A DNA stretch of 63,987 bases. Source: Solemya velesiana gill symbiont (lineage in GTDB: Bacteria; Pseudomonadota; Gammaproteobacteria; Chromatiales; Chromatiaceae). The notes under the pieces are model-generated. The model made no database searches. It was not told where the DNA came from and saw only the letters and a list, made by a program, of their open reading frames with translations. Each line of letters opens with the position of its first letter. The first letter of the stretch is position 1. The stretch lies in assembly GCF_002020805.1 (NCBI RefSeq), contig NZ_MPRJ01000004.1:1-63987 (forward strand), in the 5' to 3' direction. The position numbers were made by a program, and so were the translations under genes. This document shows positions 18,301 to 33,300 of this stretch, piece by piece.

Positions 18301-21300
18301 GTTGCATGCCGGCATCGCCGAAGCTGAACGCCAGGTGATACCAGGTATCCGCGGCAATTGTCTGACTCGACTGGACAGTCCAGAGCTGGCTCGCTCCCTG
18401 CAGGCTAACGCTGAGGTTTTCATTATCAAGTGCTATGCGCAGATCGCCTTCGGTTATGCCGTCAACCGTTGATTTTTCGAACAAGGTCTGTGCGGTGTTG
18501 ATGCGATCGGTGTTGAACCAGAACTGAATCGTTCCGTTGGTCAGTTCAAATACCGAATCGTGTGCGACCGCCACGTATTCATGGAGAGTATTGCCAAATT
18601 CGATTGCCGTACCGGCATCATAGAATACGAGGTCGGACGATGGGCCCGGATCCACCATATCGGGCGATGACAAATACAGGGTAGCGTCTTGCGGGAAGCC
18701 AGCCGAGTCTTCCAGCAAGGTTCCGCTGGTCTCGTTGAAGTTCCACCAGGCCACCGGCGGCATCAGGTCGCTGGCAATGATGTCGTCACCTTCATCACCG
18801 CGCAGGGTATCGTCTGCCTCGCGACCGATGATGAAGTCGTCTCCGGCGCGGCCTTCTATGGTGTTCTCGCGCAGGTTGCCCCAGATCTCGTCAGCGTAGG
18901 CGCTGCCGATCACGTTCTCGATGCCGGTGCCGCTGGAGAGCGTGAGCTGCTGGTGATCGACATTGAGCACCTGCAGATCGGTCACTGTCAGGTCGATGGT
19001 GATGCCACCGGCGAGGCCGCTGAAGTCGAGGGTATCGGCCAGGTTGTTGCGGTCCGGGTCTTCCTCACCTGTTTCGAATACCTGGTCGCTGCCCTGATTA
19101 CTGTCGGTGAAGTAGTAGATGTCGTTGCCGAGCTGGCCGTAGAGCAGGTCATCGCCCTGACCGCCGGTGATGCGATCATCACCACCCAGATCGGGATGGG
19201 TCAGCATGATCTCTGCGCCGCTCTCATCGAGGGAGACCAGGTAACCGCGGTCACCGGTGATGATGTCGTCCTTGCTGCCACCTTTCAGAATGTCGTGGCC
19301 CTGGCCACCAAAGATGATCATGGGCACCGAGGAGGTGGATGCATCCAGGATATCGTCGTCTGCGTAACCCGGATAGATGTCGTAGGGCCGCTGGGTGTAG
19401 AAGACGCTGAAGTCATCTTCGTTTTCGGTCAGGTTGACCGTCAGTTCGTCATTGCCCAGGCCAGTGTAGATCGTGGTGATGGTCTGCACGCTGTTGTTGT
19501 AATGGGTTCCATCGATGTCGATGGTGTCATCACCGAAACCGGTCCAGAGGCTCACGCCGCTGCTGAAGTCGCCGTCGGTACGGTAACTGATTGCACCGTC
19601 GGCCAGGCCGAGCATGTAGATGTCATAGGTTTCAGGCACATCGTTGAGATCGTTGGCATCATCGTACGGCGGTACGTTGGGATCCCTGGCCTGGGCCCTG
19701 CTGAGCTGATCGGTAATCAGTACATCGGTGTCACCTACCAGGCTCGCCTCGTCGCTCACCATCAGCTGGTGGCTGCCGGCACCGGCGTCGATGTTGAGCC
19801 AACCGTCGATGTCGTGCAGATGGCCGAGCAGGAACGTGGTGTTATCGGACTGATCGTATTCCGCCCTGGAGGAGACGTAGATCCGCTCATCGCCGGCACC
19901 CAGGTTGAGGTTGGTATTGGCAGTGGTGCCCTGTACGCTGAAGACATCATGGCCATCACCGAGATCGATATTCAGGTAATCGATACCGTAGTAGTTGATG
20001 CCATCCACGCGGGTCTCGACAACCGCAGTCGCGGGCTCGATTATCTGTGCAGGCTTGACTACCGCCTCTCCATCACCGCCGGTGGTCACGTCGATAGTGA
20101 AGTCATCTGCGTTCAGCTTCTCAATCAACAGCTCGTTGCCGTCCTGGGTTGCGCTGTACGTGGTCTGACCGTCGGTATTGATCAGCACTACCAGGCCCTC
20201 GACCACCTCGGCCACACTGAGATTACCGGTCACGCTGAAGTCGAATACCATCTCAGATGCGTCAGCACTATCAGTCAGGGTGACGCTCCAAGTATCACCG
20301 TCACGAGGCGCTCCACCGAACTCGACAATACTTCTCTTCGCTGTAGTGGCTACTTCAACGCTGAAGTCGTTCCCGGCTAGGTTCTCGATGAACAGCGTCT
20401 CGCCCTCGTGTACCGCGCGGTACTGCGGCAGGCCGTTGATATTGATCTGTTCTGCAAGGGCCTGGACCACGGTGGTGAGGCTGACGCTGCCACTCACGGT
20501 GTAGTCGAAGGTCATGACCGAGCTGTTGTCGGCATCGGTCAGGGTGACGCTCCAGGTCTCACCGTCCTGAGGCGCGCCATGGAACTCGACGTTGCCGCTC
20601 AGGGCCTCGCCGGTCAGCAGGCTGGTATCGATATCGTGGATCAGCAGATCGTCATACTCACCCTGGAAGATGATATGGAAGACGTTATCGTGCTTGGTGA
20701 CCAGTACGTTGTCGGTGTACGGCCATGCCGGATCGCGGGTCGCCTCGTCAAATACCGGGTCAATATCGCGGCTCGAGCCATTCGGGTTCAGGATCGGGCT
20801 GATTGCCTTGTAGAGATCAACGGCCGATGCGTCGTAGTCGATCGGATCGGTCACATGCTCGATCCATTCACCTATATCGTTCTGGAGCATGAAGCTGAGG
20901 GTGAAGGTGCCATCTGCAGCGTTCATGGTGATGGTCTGCACGTTGTTGAGCAGCTGCTCGGTGGTACCGTCGCTGTAGGTACTGACGAATACATTCACCG
21001 AAGCGTTCGGGCTGGGCAGCAGTCCACTGGTCTCGATGGTCTCGCCCCAGGTGATCTGGTCGAAGTCCACACCGGCCTGGTCGCGAACGAAGCTGATGCT
21101 GTAGCTGACCTGTCTGGGTACCGGCGGTTCATGAACCTCGACACGGATGTCGTCGAAGTCGAAGAGGCCCTGCAGCCTGGTTTCGATATCGGATTCACCC
21201 AGTCCGTATGCCAGGGTAACCATGGAGTAGCCATCGCCGCGGGTGTAGTACTGGCCTTCGGTGACGGTGGTGAATTCGCTGCTGTCGCGATACACGATCA

Positions 21301-24300
21301 CCAGGGTCTCGCCAGTAGCCAGGGCGGTAAATGCCGCATCGGCCAGGGTATTGATTGCATCTGCAAGGCCCGCGGCCACATCGGCCATGGAGTCGAGGGC
21401 ATCACCGGCGGTTACCGTGTAGCTGAATACGCTGGTGACATCGTCCACAGTGATCGAGACTGACCAGGTCTCCCCTTCTGCAGGCGTGCCGAGCAACTGG
21501 GCAGTGGTGGTGCTGGTTTCTGCATCGATGACCTGGTAACCGGAGATGAAGTCGTCACCGACGATCAGCTTGTTGAACTCCATGCTGAACTCGGTTGCAG
21601 ACAGGTTGGTGACCAGCAGGTTGCCGCCGATGTTGGTTGCCACGAACGCATCGCCGAATGCGGTATCTGCGTTTATTGCCGCGGCCAGGCCTGCTGCCAC
21701 TTCGGTAAGGGTGTTGCCCGCAACGACTGTGTAGCTGTAGCTGGTGGTGAATTCACCGTCGGTGATCGAAACTGTCCAGACCTCATCGGCGACCGCCTCA
21801 GTCAGCAGTACAGCGGTGGCAGCCTTATCGTTATCGATGATGTAGCTGCCGACATCGGCGAAGACCATGCTGAACTCATCACCTGCCGAGTTGGTTACCT
21901 GCAGGCTGGTTCCGTCAGTCCAGGCGGTGAAGGCACCTTCATAGGCATCGGCATCGTTAATTGCACTTTCGAGACCTGCCACGACATCAGCCAGCGTATC
22001 ATCGGTTACAACCGTGTAACTGTAGTTTGTGGTGAGGGCATCCACAGTGATCGCAATCGTCCACACATCATCAGCTACAGGCGTACCGAACAGCACTGCA
22101 GTGGCACTGGTCGTGCCCCTGGCAACGGTGTAACTGTCGACACCATCGAAGTCCACGCTGAATGCATCGCCAGCCAGGCTGGTGACTACCAGTCGCTCAC
22201 CAACTGCTATGGCGGTAAACGCATCATCCGCGTTTATTTCACTGGCGAGTCCTGCCGTCACATCTGCCAGCGTATCATCGGTTACAACCGTATAACTGTA
22301 GACGTTGATGTCTGCACCAACATTGATCGTGACTGTCCATACGTCATCAGCAACAGGTGTTCCAACCAGGCTTGCCGTGATGGTAGTGTCATACGCTGCC
22401 CTGCCATTATCGATGATGTAACGATCGGCATTATCGAATGTCAGTCCGAACTGATCGCCATCGGAGTGGCTGACAACCAGGCTGTCACCGCTGGCTGTGG
22501 CGATAATTGCCTGATCCAGCTCGGTATCTGCGGTGATCGCGCTTGCGAGGGCTGCAGCCACATCGGCCAGGGTGTCATCGGTCACAACGATGTAGCTGTA
22601 GTTGCTTATAAAACCGGCAACCGTGAGTAAAACCGTCCAGACATCACCGGCTACAGGCGTACCCATCAACTGAACAGAAACCGCCGTATCGTAGCTCTCG
22701 TTGTAGCTGGCGACCATCTGGATATCAAAGCCCGTACTGAACTCGTCGCCGGCCAGGTTGGTTACGACCAAGCTGTCGCCATCGGCGTTTGCTGCGAATC
22801 CACTTCCAGCATCCGCATTGATCTCGGCTGCAAGTCCCTCGGCGATTTCGGCCAGGGTAACGCTATTGCTGACCACGTCGAAGCTGTACTCCAGAGTGCT
22901 GTCACCTGTGGTCAGCTGGACACTCCAGACCTCGCCTGCCAGCGTCATCTCTACCCCATCCTCGGCCAGGTAGAGATCGATCACCGTGGAGCGTGAAGTC
23001 TCGGAGTCCACCGTGTCCACGTCGGTGGTACGCAGCAAGTAGGTACCGCTGGCGGCCTGGACGGTGATGGTCTGGATCTCGGAGACCGTCGGCATGTCGA
23101 GGCCAGTCAGGGTATTGCCGGTGAGCAGACCGATATTGTCCGTGACGTCGCTGCTGTCGTTGACCACCAGGGTGTCGCCAGCGTCGCCACCGCCATTGAT
23201 GGTGAGCAGTGCGGCGATCGGATCGACCAGGTTGTCGATGCTGCCGACAACGATGTCGTCTGCCCCGGCACCGGTCTCGATGCTGGTGTGGCCGGAGATG
23301 GTCTGTACATATACATCGTCCTCGCCCTGGCCGAAGGAGATGTTGGTGGCGCCGGTGTGGGTGCTCTCGATGGTGAAGTCGTTGTCACCGGTACCCAGCT
23401 CGATGTTCAGGTTCTCGAGGTGATAGTAGGTGATGCCACCGGCGATCTCGCGACCGTTGATGATGGTGTTGCCGCCCATGCCGAGGCCGGTCAGGGTGCT
23501 CTCGGTGAGAACGCCGGTATCGTTGGACGGGCTGTTGCCGTGGAATACGGTGACCGTATCGACCTGGGTCGTCTCGTCGACGCGGATATTCGGGTTGATC
23601 GGCGTGTAGTAGTACTGGTTGCCGATATCGGGCTTGGCCAGCACGATGGTGTCATTGGTGCCGGTAATCGTGGCCGTACCTGATGTCGGAGTGATCACAG
23701 TGACATCGGTGATATCGAAGGCCATGCTGAAGCCCTGGTCGGCATCATTGGTCACTGTAATGGTGCTGCCATCCACAGTGGCTGAGAAGTCGACCAGCAG
23801 AGCATCGGTGGCAATGTCCGTGCTGTTGTTGCTGTTGATACCTGCAGCGATGGCCGTGGCGATATCGGCGAGCGTATCATCGGAGAGCACGGTATGGGCA
23901 ACAACAACTACTTCGTCAGCTTCGGTCGTCAGCTCAAGGCTCCAGACCTCGTCTTCTGCAGGCGTTCCGCCCAGTTCCAGTTCATCGTTTAAGATGTAGT
24001 GCGTACCCTCGGTCGGCGTGGTGGTGACCGCATCGGCGATCTCGAATACCGCATCGAAGGTCTTGCCTGCACGGTTGACGATCTCGAAGCCGCCGTTCTG
24101 GATTTCTGCAACGTAGTTGGCCAGCAGCGAATTGTCGGTACCGTCACTGTTGAGGTTCCCGTTGATCAGTGCCGCCAGGGCGGCTGCGATTTCGGCAAGG
24201 GTGTCGCCCTCTTCCGTGATGCAGGAAACTGTGACCAGCTCACCATCTTCGTTGGTCAACTGGACGCTCCAGGTTTCACCGAGCACCGCCGTACCACCCA

Positions 24301-27300
24301 GACCGACGTTGAGTCCGTGCGGATCGTGCACGGTGTAGCTGCCGTCGGTGGTGGCACCGTTGGGCACGATCTCGAAATTGGCGGTGAAAGGTTCGCTCGC
24401 GGCGTTGACCAGTGCCAGTGTCGCCGTACCTGCAGTTTCAACATCAGGTTCAAAGCCAGCCACGTAATCAACCAGTGTCTGGATATCCTGGTTGATGATA
24501 TCTGCCAGGGCCCCCGCGATATCGTAGGGAGTATCGCCCAAGGCAACCGTGTACTCGGCACTGACGATATCACCATCCTCGTTGATCATCTCGACGCGCC
24601 AGACCTCGCCTTCTGCTGGCGTACCGCCAAGATCGATGTTGATGCCATCCGGGTTACTTCCCCAATCGCTGGTGAAGGTAACGGTGTAACCGGAGACCAG
24701 CGGCAGGTAAGCCGAGCTGATATCTTCAGCCAGGGCCTGGGTGACCGTCTCTATGTCATCGCCTGCACCGACCGTGTAAGTCGAAACATCCTCGTCATCG
24801 TCGACGGTGGTATCCGGGTCGAGGGTCAGGATCCAGGTTTCACCTTCCATGGCCGGGGTTATCGGGGTGATCAGGCGGAAAGCACCCACTGTCCATTCGA
24901 CGCCCTGATAGAGACTCTGAACCGGGGCACCGCTGATCGTCGCGTTGCCATGACTACTGATGACGTTACTGGAGTTTCTGACCTCGAAATCCACATCGAA
25001 CGATGTGCCGTCAGGTTTCTTCAGGCGCAGCTTGCTGTTGCCAAGGATATCCACCAGCGCTTCGGCCTCGATGCCGATGCCGATGCCTGCATCGTTGATA
25101 TCTTCTGCCAGTGCACGGACGACCTTCGAAAGTGCACGACTGTCTGCAGTGACGGTGTAGGTATATACATGGGTATCATCGATCGTGATCTTCCATGTGT
25201 CGTCGATATTAGCCGTACCACCAAGGGCCACCATGGCCTCGAGCCAGCTCAGGGATGCCAGGTCGTCCTGGTTTGGTGTGCCCATGAACTCAACGCGGCC
25301 GGTCAGGTCACCAATGCTGGTACCGCCAGCATCCTCGATATCCAGGCTGATCGTAAACGGCGTATCGTTAGCAAACGACAGGATCTCACCTGAGACATCG
25401 GCGACATCCAGGTTACTGCCGAAGGCCGAGCCAGTGAGAAGGGTGAAACCATAGAGGTAGTCGTCCATGCGCGGATCGAAGCCCGGACGTTCGCCGACCA
25501 GGGCGTTGAAGTGGAAGGCATCATCGTCGCTGAGCTGTGCCACGGTTTCGGCAACACCGTCACCATCCACATCGACAGTGACCACGCCGACATCGCTTAG
25601 CGTACCGTCGGCCAGCGGGAAGTTGGTCTCTTCGGGCAGGCGGAACGGATCGTTCAGGTAGCGCTCTTCATCGACCTGGACGCCTCCCTCGATGGTGAGC
25701 GGTCCGCGGATGGCGTTGACGCGCTCTTCGAATGCCGGGAATACCAGAGCGTCGCCGCCGTCAAGGACGCTGTCGTCGATTGCCATCACGTGAACGGTCT
25801 GTGGTGCACTCCAGTTGGAATCAGTAAAGACCACCTGCTGGGTGATATTTGCACCGCCCTGGCTGTCCGGATCGATAACCACGTTCAAGGTGAACTCATC
25901 ATCGGGAATATCACTGCTGATTGTCACTACCCGACCCCGGATGATGATGTCGTACTCGTCGTAGACCAGGGTGCCGGGAACAGGATTGCCAAAGAGTTCT
26001 TCAGACAACAGCTGCTCGCCGAGTTCTGCAGCCACCGTGGCCAGGGTATCACCAAACAGCACCTCGTATTCCACGGTCGCTGTGCCACCCAGACCTGTGA
26101 GGATCAGTGACCAGGTATCGCCCACGGCCACATCACCGCCGGTCTCTACGGTGCGCTCGACCAGGTCCCCGGTTTCGTCGTCACGCTTCTCACCATACAG
26201 TGCGACACCTTCGGTATCCGGGGTGATAGCAAAGCCGGTGAAGAACGGGGCATCGTCGGTTACGCGGAGTTTGTAAATCCCTTGCCCTGCGTCAGATATA
26301 TCCTCTGCGAAGTAAGCGCCATCCATATTGATCGCAGTCACCAGTGCGCTGACGATATCTGCCTGGTCTTCATCGGCGCCGACCTTGTAGAAGAATACGC
26401 TGTTGGCCGTGCTGCTGTAGTCCTTATCCAGGACATCGTTCGACAAGTCGGCAATCACATCGTCGTGCAGCGTCTCCAGCCCGATCTTGGTGTTGATGCC
26501 ACTCAGGGTCAGTATCCAGGTATCACCCTCGATCGCCTGCCCGGTCAATTCGATCTCGACCCGGTCGGTAGCGGTATGGACCTGCAGGGCCTCGTTTTCA
26601 CCAAAGGCGGTATCTGGATTGAAGGCGTCATCCGAGTTGTAAGTACGGGTCAGTTGCGGAACCACGTCGACCACAACCTCTTCACCGGCAAGCAGCTCAC
26701 CTGTCAGTGTCAGCGTGTAGCTATCTACCCTCGGTTGATATTCGTCAGCATACTCTTCGGACATGCGCAGGCTGATTTCGTAGCGGCTGCTGCTGTCCGG
26801 CTGTTCTGACCAGGTATTGAGCGGCGACAGTATGTATTCGCGGCTCTTGGCATCGTAGCCGGTAATTATTGCCGACTGTCCCTTGCCTGCACCCTCCACG
26901 ATGGTCAGGTACTTGTCTTGCAAGGCAAGTGCATCCTGGTTTTCATCATGTCGTGGCAGTGAAATGATCAGGTCGTAGTCAAGGCCATGCCAAACAGAAT
27001 TGATCGTCCGCCACTGGTTGGAGGCGAGTTCCGGATATTGCGCAACCAATTCATCGGAGAATGTAGCTATAGAGCTGACGCGGACCTTGTATGTACCCGC
27101 CTCTGTGAAGACATACTCGATGAATGGATCCAGTCCATGGCTATCACTGCCCAGATCTACCGCGTCGTTGCTGGCCTGGTTGTTGGGATCCGCATAACCG
27201 AACCAATCCTCGACAACCAGTTCATCCGGCGTCAGGGTATCGTCGTCCGACTTGTAGATCTCGATCTTGGGACTGACGGTAGCACCTACCTGGGTGTAAA

Positions 27301-30300
27301 TCGGCACTTGGTAATAGTAGGTAACAGGCACCCACCCGTAGATGGGTATACCGAGGAAGGACCCAGTCTGTTTCCACTCGAGAACCGTGTAAGACCTGGT
27401 CTCCCAGTGTGAGAGCACAGGAATCGGGAACGCATCATTGACCAGTTGGGTCTTGTCGATATCGAACAGGCCACGCACCTCGCCACCACGATCGGTCGAG
27501 AAGCTGAGCGGGTCGATATAACCATTTCCTGGGTTCTTGTCCTCTATCTGGATTCTTGTCTTAACGCCATTGGCATTTTCAACCAGCGTTACATCGTAGA
27601 CAGCACTTATTCCATATGTGGCCTTGTTTATCTCCTCAACGAAGAGACCCAGAATATGCGAGAGTGTCTGATCATTCTTATTTTCAATTGAAGCGGGTGA
27701 TGTCCAGGTGACACGCACGCCATCGATCACGATACTCCACTCTTCACTGTACCTGACGGCTTCCTCATCGGTCAGTTCACCGTCTGCCCCGACATTCGAC
27801 GCGTAATCCCAAACCATCGTCGTGTAAAGGGCTTCGGTCTGGACTTCTTCTACTGAATCATAGGCCTTGCGTACCAGGTCGATCGGGCCGAGAGCGACGA
27901 CCGCATCGGTACCGGTTGATGTGACAATGATCTTGCCACCCACCACCGTGGCACTAATGTCAGCACTGTTGGCGGTTGCCCATTCGTTAATCCAGGCAGC
28001 CAGTGCATTGGCAGCCACAGCAGAATCCCCTTGCTCTGCAGGGTACTCTTCCTTGACGCCATCATTATCCAGATCGATGAACCACTTATCACCCGTACGG
28101 TTCGGTCCATAATCACCAAGGGTAATGACCTGCTCCCAATCCACGTCAGGCTCACCGCTTTCGGCCATGGAGACAGTGCCAATAACATCTGGTGTAGCAA
28201 TCGTTCCACCCGCTGTAAATGAGCTAATATCCATTGTTGTCCGATAGATGTAAATCTTTTCAGCATTGTTGAAGGCATCATAGTCACCACTGACATCACT
28301 GGCGACTCCTAATGCAACACCACTAAGACCACCGGTATTATCAACCGGAACCGTGTAACCATTGACACTACCGATTACACTCCATGTTTCTTGTTCCGCC
28401 GCAGTTCCTTGCGTGCTGGTAAGAACTACCGTGGCCGCTGCATGCACTTCGCCATCGATTACCTCGTCAGGCGTCGTACCATCACCAGGGTTATTGTCCC
28501 CGTCATGGTCATAGGCAATGGTAGGCGTGTTGGCCAGTTCATCAGCAGTACCTCCTTCACGGAAGATTACAAGGATACTGCCGGAATTGAATGCCTTATA
28601 TCCATCACTAGCACCTTCTGTATCAATATCAGACGCCAGGTCATTGGCAACTTCAGTAGCGTCATGCGAAGGATTCTTATTGTAGGTAAAGGTAATGTCA
28701 TCCGCTGGATCTGTCGTTGTATAGAGTGCAACCTCCCAGCTATTGTCATTCGACAAATTGAAATCCGCGATATCGAACACAGCCACCGAAGCAGTACCAT
28801 CCGTGAAACCACCATCGGTAACTGCTTTGGTGATTGTCGCTGATATAGCAGATGACCAGTTCAATTCAGAACCGCCGAAGACAAGTTCACTGCTATTCCG
28901 GGTAATAGTGAAATCGGTATACCCGTCAACTATTCCATCAGAACCAGTATCATCAAATGCATCTTCCAGGTCACCGGCAATGAGACTTGGAGTATCATTA
29001 AGGCCGGCCGTTACTTGTTTTGTCACCCCGCCGACACTCAATGACCACTTTTCGTTCTCATAAACTGTTCCGCCGAGATTGACAACCAGTTCACGGCTGT
29101 TCCAGGTAATGGTTCCATCCAAAGTGAAGGACAGACTACCGGCGGTACTCGTCTGTGCAGGCAGAGTGCCGGTGATCGTGGCAGGCGCACTGCCATCAGG
29201 CGTGTGTGTTCCGCCCGGATCGATTTCTATACGGATGGTTATGGGATCACCATTGCTGATGATTTCCAACACATCGTCCGGACTGCTGACCGTAAGATCA
29301 ATGCCACTGTTATTCGTATCATACGTCTCGATAGCAGTCTCAAGGGCATTTGCTAATGACGATGCTTGGCTTCCAGCTGTAGCCGTGCCAGCCAGTGCAT
29401 CGTTGATATAAATATTCCAGATGTGCCCGTCGACTATGTTGTCAATGCTGATTTCGACCTTCTGGAACTCGATGGCACTGTCAGTGCTGTCTACCGGCTC
29501 GACACGGGTGATGATGCTGCCCGCCGGATTGATGGGCAGGGTCAGGGCATCGGGATAAGTATCACCAGCCAGGTTGAAGGCGTACTGGAAGGGATTACCA
29601 TCGTCATCCAGGATGTTTGTGTTTATTGCACCCTCGATGATCAGGCTGATATAACCGGTATTGTTGACGGTGACCTTGAAGCGGGAGTCTGCATTCTCAT
29701 AGACCAGGTCTTCATCATCATCGGTATCACCGGTGATGGCTTCAGCAAAGGCCTTGGCAACATCGACCAGGGTATCATCCGAGTCGACGGTATAATCGTA
29801 ATCGCGGTATTGGAGGCCGAGGTTCCAGGTATCTCCATCCGTTACCGTAGTGCCGTCAACTCCGGTGCCTACCAGCTTCAGTTCGACCTTGGTGAAGTAG
29901 AGGTTGCCAGTATCCTGGACCGTATCGCCATCAACTGCCTCGTCATCGCCGGGTTCGAGCATGTAGTCGCTGATCTCGAATTCGTAGATGTCGTAGGTGC
30001 CGTCACCGGCGCCCTGGATCCGTACATAGGGCACGTCGGAACCGATGATAACGGCGCCATCATCACCAACATGGTATGCGGCGTTACCAATTTCCGGATC
30101 GTAGAAGGTGAAGAAGTTGACACCGTCCTCGCCTGTATCTATATCCCGCGGATCCACATCCTGAGAAGTGATATGGGTATTATCTGCCTCTGGCAATGGT
30201 TCAGGCTTGAACAGGAAGCCACCTACCTCGTGACCTTCTATGGAGACCTGGAGCTCGTAGTCAACACCTTCCGGTACCACGCCAACCTGGAGTCCGCTGT

Positions 30301-33300
30301 AGGGCCACCAGTTCTCCACTTTCAGGTAATAGGTGCGCTCTGTTCCATCCAGGTCTGCACGGTTGAAGGTGTAAGTGAGATAATCGTCCAGCCAGCTGGT
30401 GCTGCCTGAAGCGCCGTACCTGGAATCATAGGGATTCGACCAGCCCCAACCCCTGGCAACTCTGACCTCCACCCCATCGTCGTCTTCACCGTCATCGTCG
30501 GCATCAACACTCTCCAGGGTGTACAGGCTCAGGCGGCTCGCCCATATGAGCTCGTCTCCGTAGGTGAAACCGTGATCGATGTCGAAGATACCCTGCAGCG
30601 ACGATTTGTAAGTAATGACATCGGGGTCACCATCATCTTCATCGATGAACATGTCATCCGTGATGGTGAATTCATAGAAGTCTGCATGACCATCACCGGA
30701 GCCGAGGATGGTCAGGTGCGGCCACACCGTGGCGTTCTTGATCTCGTTGTGCGCGTTGGCATTCCAGTCAGGCGCATCGATATTCAGCGCAGTGTAGATG
30801 CTGTCATGGATGCCGGATTCGATCATCACTGCCAGTCCGAAATCGCCGATTATCCGCTGCTCTCCATCCACTCCTTCGGTGAAAGTCAGGGTGAATGGCG
30901 TAGTATCGGAGATGTATATATGTCTGCTTCCGGCTTCTACACTGGCGGAGAACAGACCACCGTTGTTGATATCGGTAGCAAGCGCAGAAGCGACACTGCT
31001 CAATGTATCTGTATCGGCAATCGTATGACTGTAGGGATTACCGTTGATATAAATCCTCCAGGTCTCACCCACCACCAGGTCACCGGACAGGGTCAGCCAT
31101 GAACTGGTTATCCGGCTGAGGAACCCTGAACCGAGCTGTACATAGTCGGTAGGCTCAATGACCTTGACCTCGCCATTATCCTGGATGACCAGGACACCTG
31201 GTGCGTCATCGTCGTGTATCTGCACATCAATGGCATCCGGAACCAGGATCTCTCCATTGGAGCCGGCGGTGTAGACGTAGCTTGTACCATCCTGCAGGAA
31301 CGCTTCGTTGGTAAGGTTGGTACCGAGGGTCAATGTCCACTCGGTTCCCATGACGATATTCAGATCGTCCTCGTCGAGGCTCACCACCAGGCTGGACCAG
31401 TGGGTGTCGCTCTGCTGGCCGGTGATAGTGCCATTGGCGAGAGACTCGACAGCAGCTGACTCCGCGCGTCTCAGTTCAACGGTGAAAGGCCTGCCGTCGT
31501 TGCGAACGAGATGGACACCTGCACCTGCCGGGGTCGCATCCGGTGTGGAGGCACCCTTGATATCGAGTGTTCCAACTGCCTGGGCGCCTGGATCTTCGAC
31601 ACTGAAACTGACCGTCAGGGTTTCGGAAGCAGTAATCGTTATGGTGGAGACGTCTGCCGAGGCCGTGAAGCTTGCATTGGTGTCGGTATCGATCAGCAGG
31701 GCCAGTGCTTCTGCCACGTCACCCAGGGTATCATCAGTCTCAACCTGGTAGGCGTAGACAAAGCCGCCATTAAGCGTCAGCGACCAGACATCTCCTTCAT
31801 TGAAGGGTCCTGCCAGGGTGACCCTCTTTTCAGTGTCGGAGACATCGACGATATTCGCAGTTCCTGGTGCCTCGGGTGCAGTCACCGATACCTGGATGGT
31901 AAACAGTCCTGTTCCTTCGTCGATATTGATCTGGCTGGTGAACGTGGTGTCGATTACTGCATTATAGGTTCCAGAGTCTGCAATGGCTGCACTGAGCCCC
32001 TCTGCAACATTGGCGCGACTGGCATCCATGTCACCTTCGACGATATCGGTTTCCTGGACGGTGTAGGTATACGGTGATCCATCCAGTGTCACTGTCAGGC
32101 TCTCACCTTTGATGACGTCACCACCGACCAGTACAGAGGCTGCGACGTACTCAGCCAGGGCCGTATATTCGGTACTGCCGGCCAGAGTAGCCAACCCAAG
32201 GGCAACATCTGCAAGGGTGGAAATTTCCGTTTCTACAGGGTACTTGTACTCGATTCCATTGAGAATGAGCGACCAGACGCTGCCTTGAGTTACAAAACCT
32301 GTTGCAGGATCCACAACGCCATCCAGGCTACCGTCCAAGGTCGCGATTGCATCGTCGTACGCTTTATCACCGCTGACAGTAACCGTGGCCTGGGTACCGG
32401 TTATGCTTGCCGTGCCATCGGAATCGCCGGCAGCTGCAAAGGTCACTGCGAAGAGTTCTACAGTTGAACTGATGGTGATTGTCTCATTGGCAACCGAGAC
32501 ACTGTAAACCAGCGGATCCAGTTCGTTGGTGAGAGCGGTTCCGATGGCCGCTGCAATATTGGCCAGGGTATCGCCCAACTGAACGCTGTAGTCGTAGGAG
32601 ACACCGTTGAGCCTGAGCGACCAGAGCTCTCCGGACTGCGGAGTGCCGCTGAGGGTGATGTCCGCACTGCTGTAGGACGCGATAATCTGGTATTCGAAAG
32701 CCGGTGGTCCGCTGACGGTAATGGTATCGGTACCATCGAACTCTGCTGTCAGGGCCTGGTCCATGTCGCCATTGATGGCATCGGCAAGCCCATCGGCCAC
32801 GCCGGAAATAATCACACCCAGGAAGTTATCAAGCGTATCTGTCACGATCTCATGGGAGATACGTGCATAGTGGGTGCTCTCTTTCTCATCATCACCGATG
32901 GCGCGGACAAAGATCTCCTGTGGCGTTGCCCAATCGTTTTCATCGAAGGTAAGACTGGTGACCAGTTCCTCACCACCCACGATCTTCTTGAAGATCTCTA
33001 TCTCGCCATCGATGCTTGTCAGTATTATCTCGACAGTACCGGTAGGCTGCTTGGTAAGTACCACAGAGTAACTGTCTTCTGCGAAGTCACCGTTGGCAAT
33101 GGTCGGATCTTCAGCAACCGTAGTATTGTCATCGGTCGGTAGAATCAGTACTGATGCCGTATCGTTATCGATCACCTCGACAACCACACCGGGAACGATG
33201 AGGCCGTCATAGGCGCCACCATCTGCAGGTTCGTCGCCCTGCTGAACCTTGTGCTGCAGGTTGATGACCATGTTGCCTTCGGCAAGAGTGTCATCCACTG

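Larger units (their letters stand above)
12386..19100 (-). repeat. Fourteen TLDFSxFxG / IENVIG modules joined by RTX turns
   Basis: A ~75-100-residue module recurs 14 times by my count: GxDTVIEAxxxDxDTLDFSGFxGTVxVDLAxTxxQxVNxxxLxLxLSSxTGIENVIGSxxDDxIxGNxRxNRIEGG, followed by one to eight RTX units. One copy precedes the LamG domain, two follow it before the 47-unit RTX array, and eleven follow that array. The last copy is cut off by the stop codon after GESGNDTLIQ. Confidence 0.85.
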
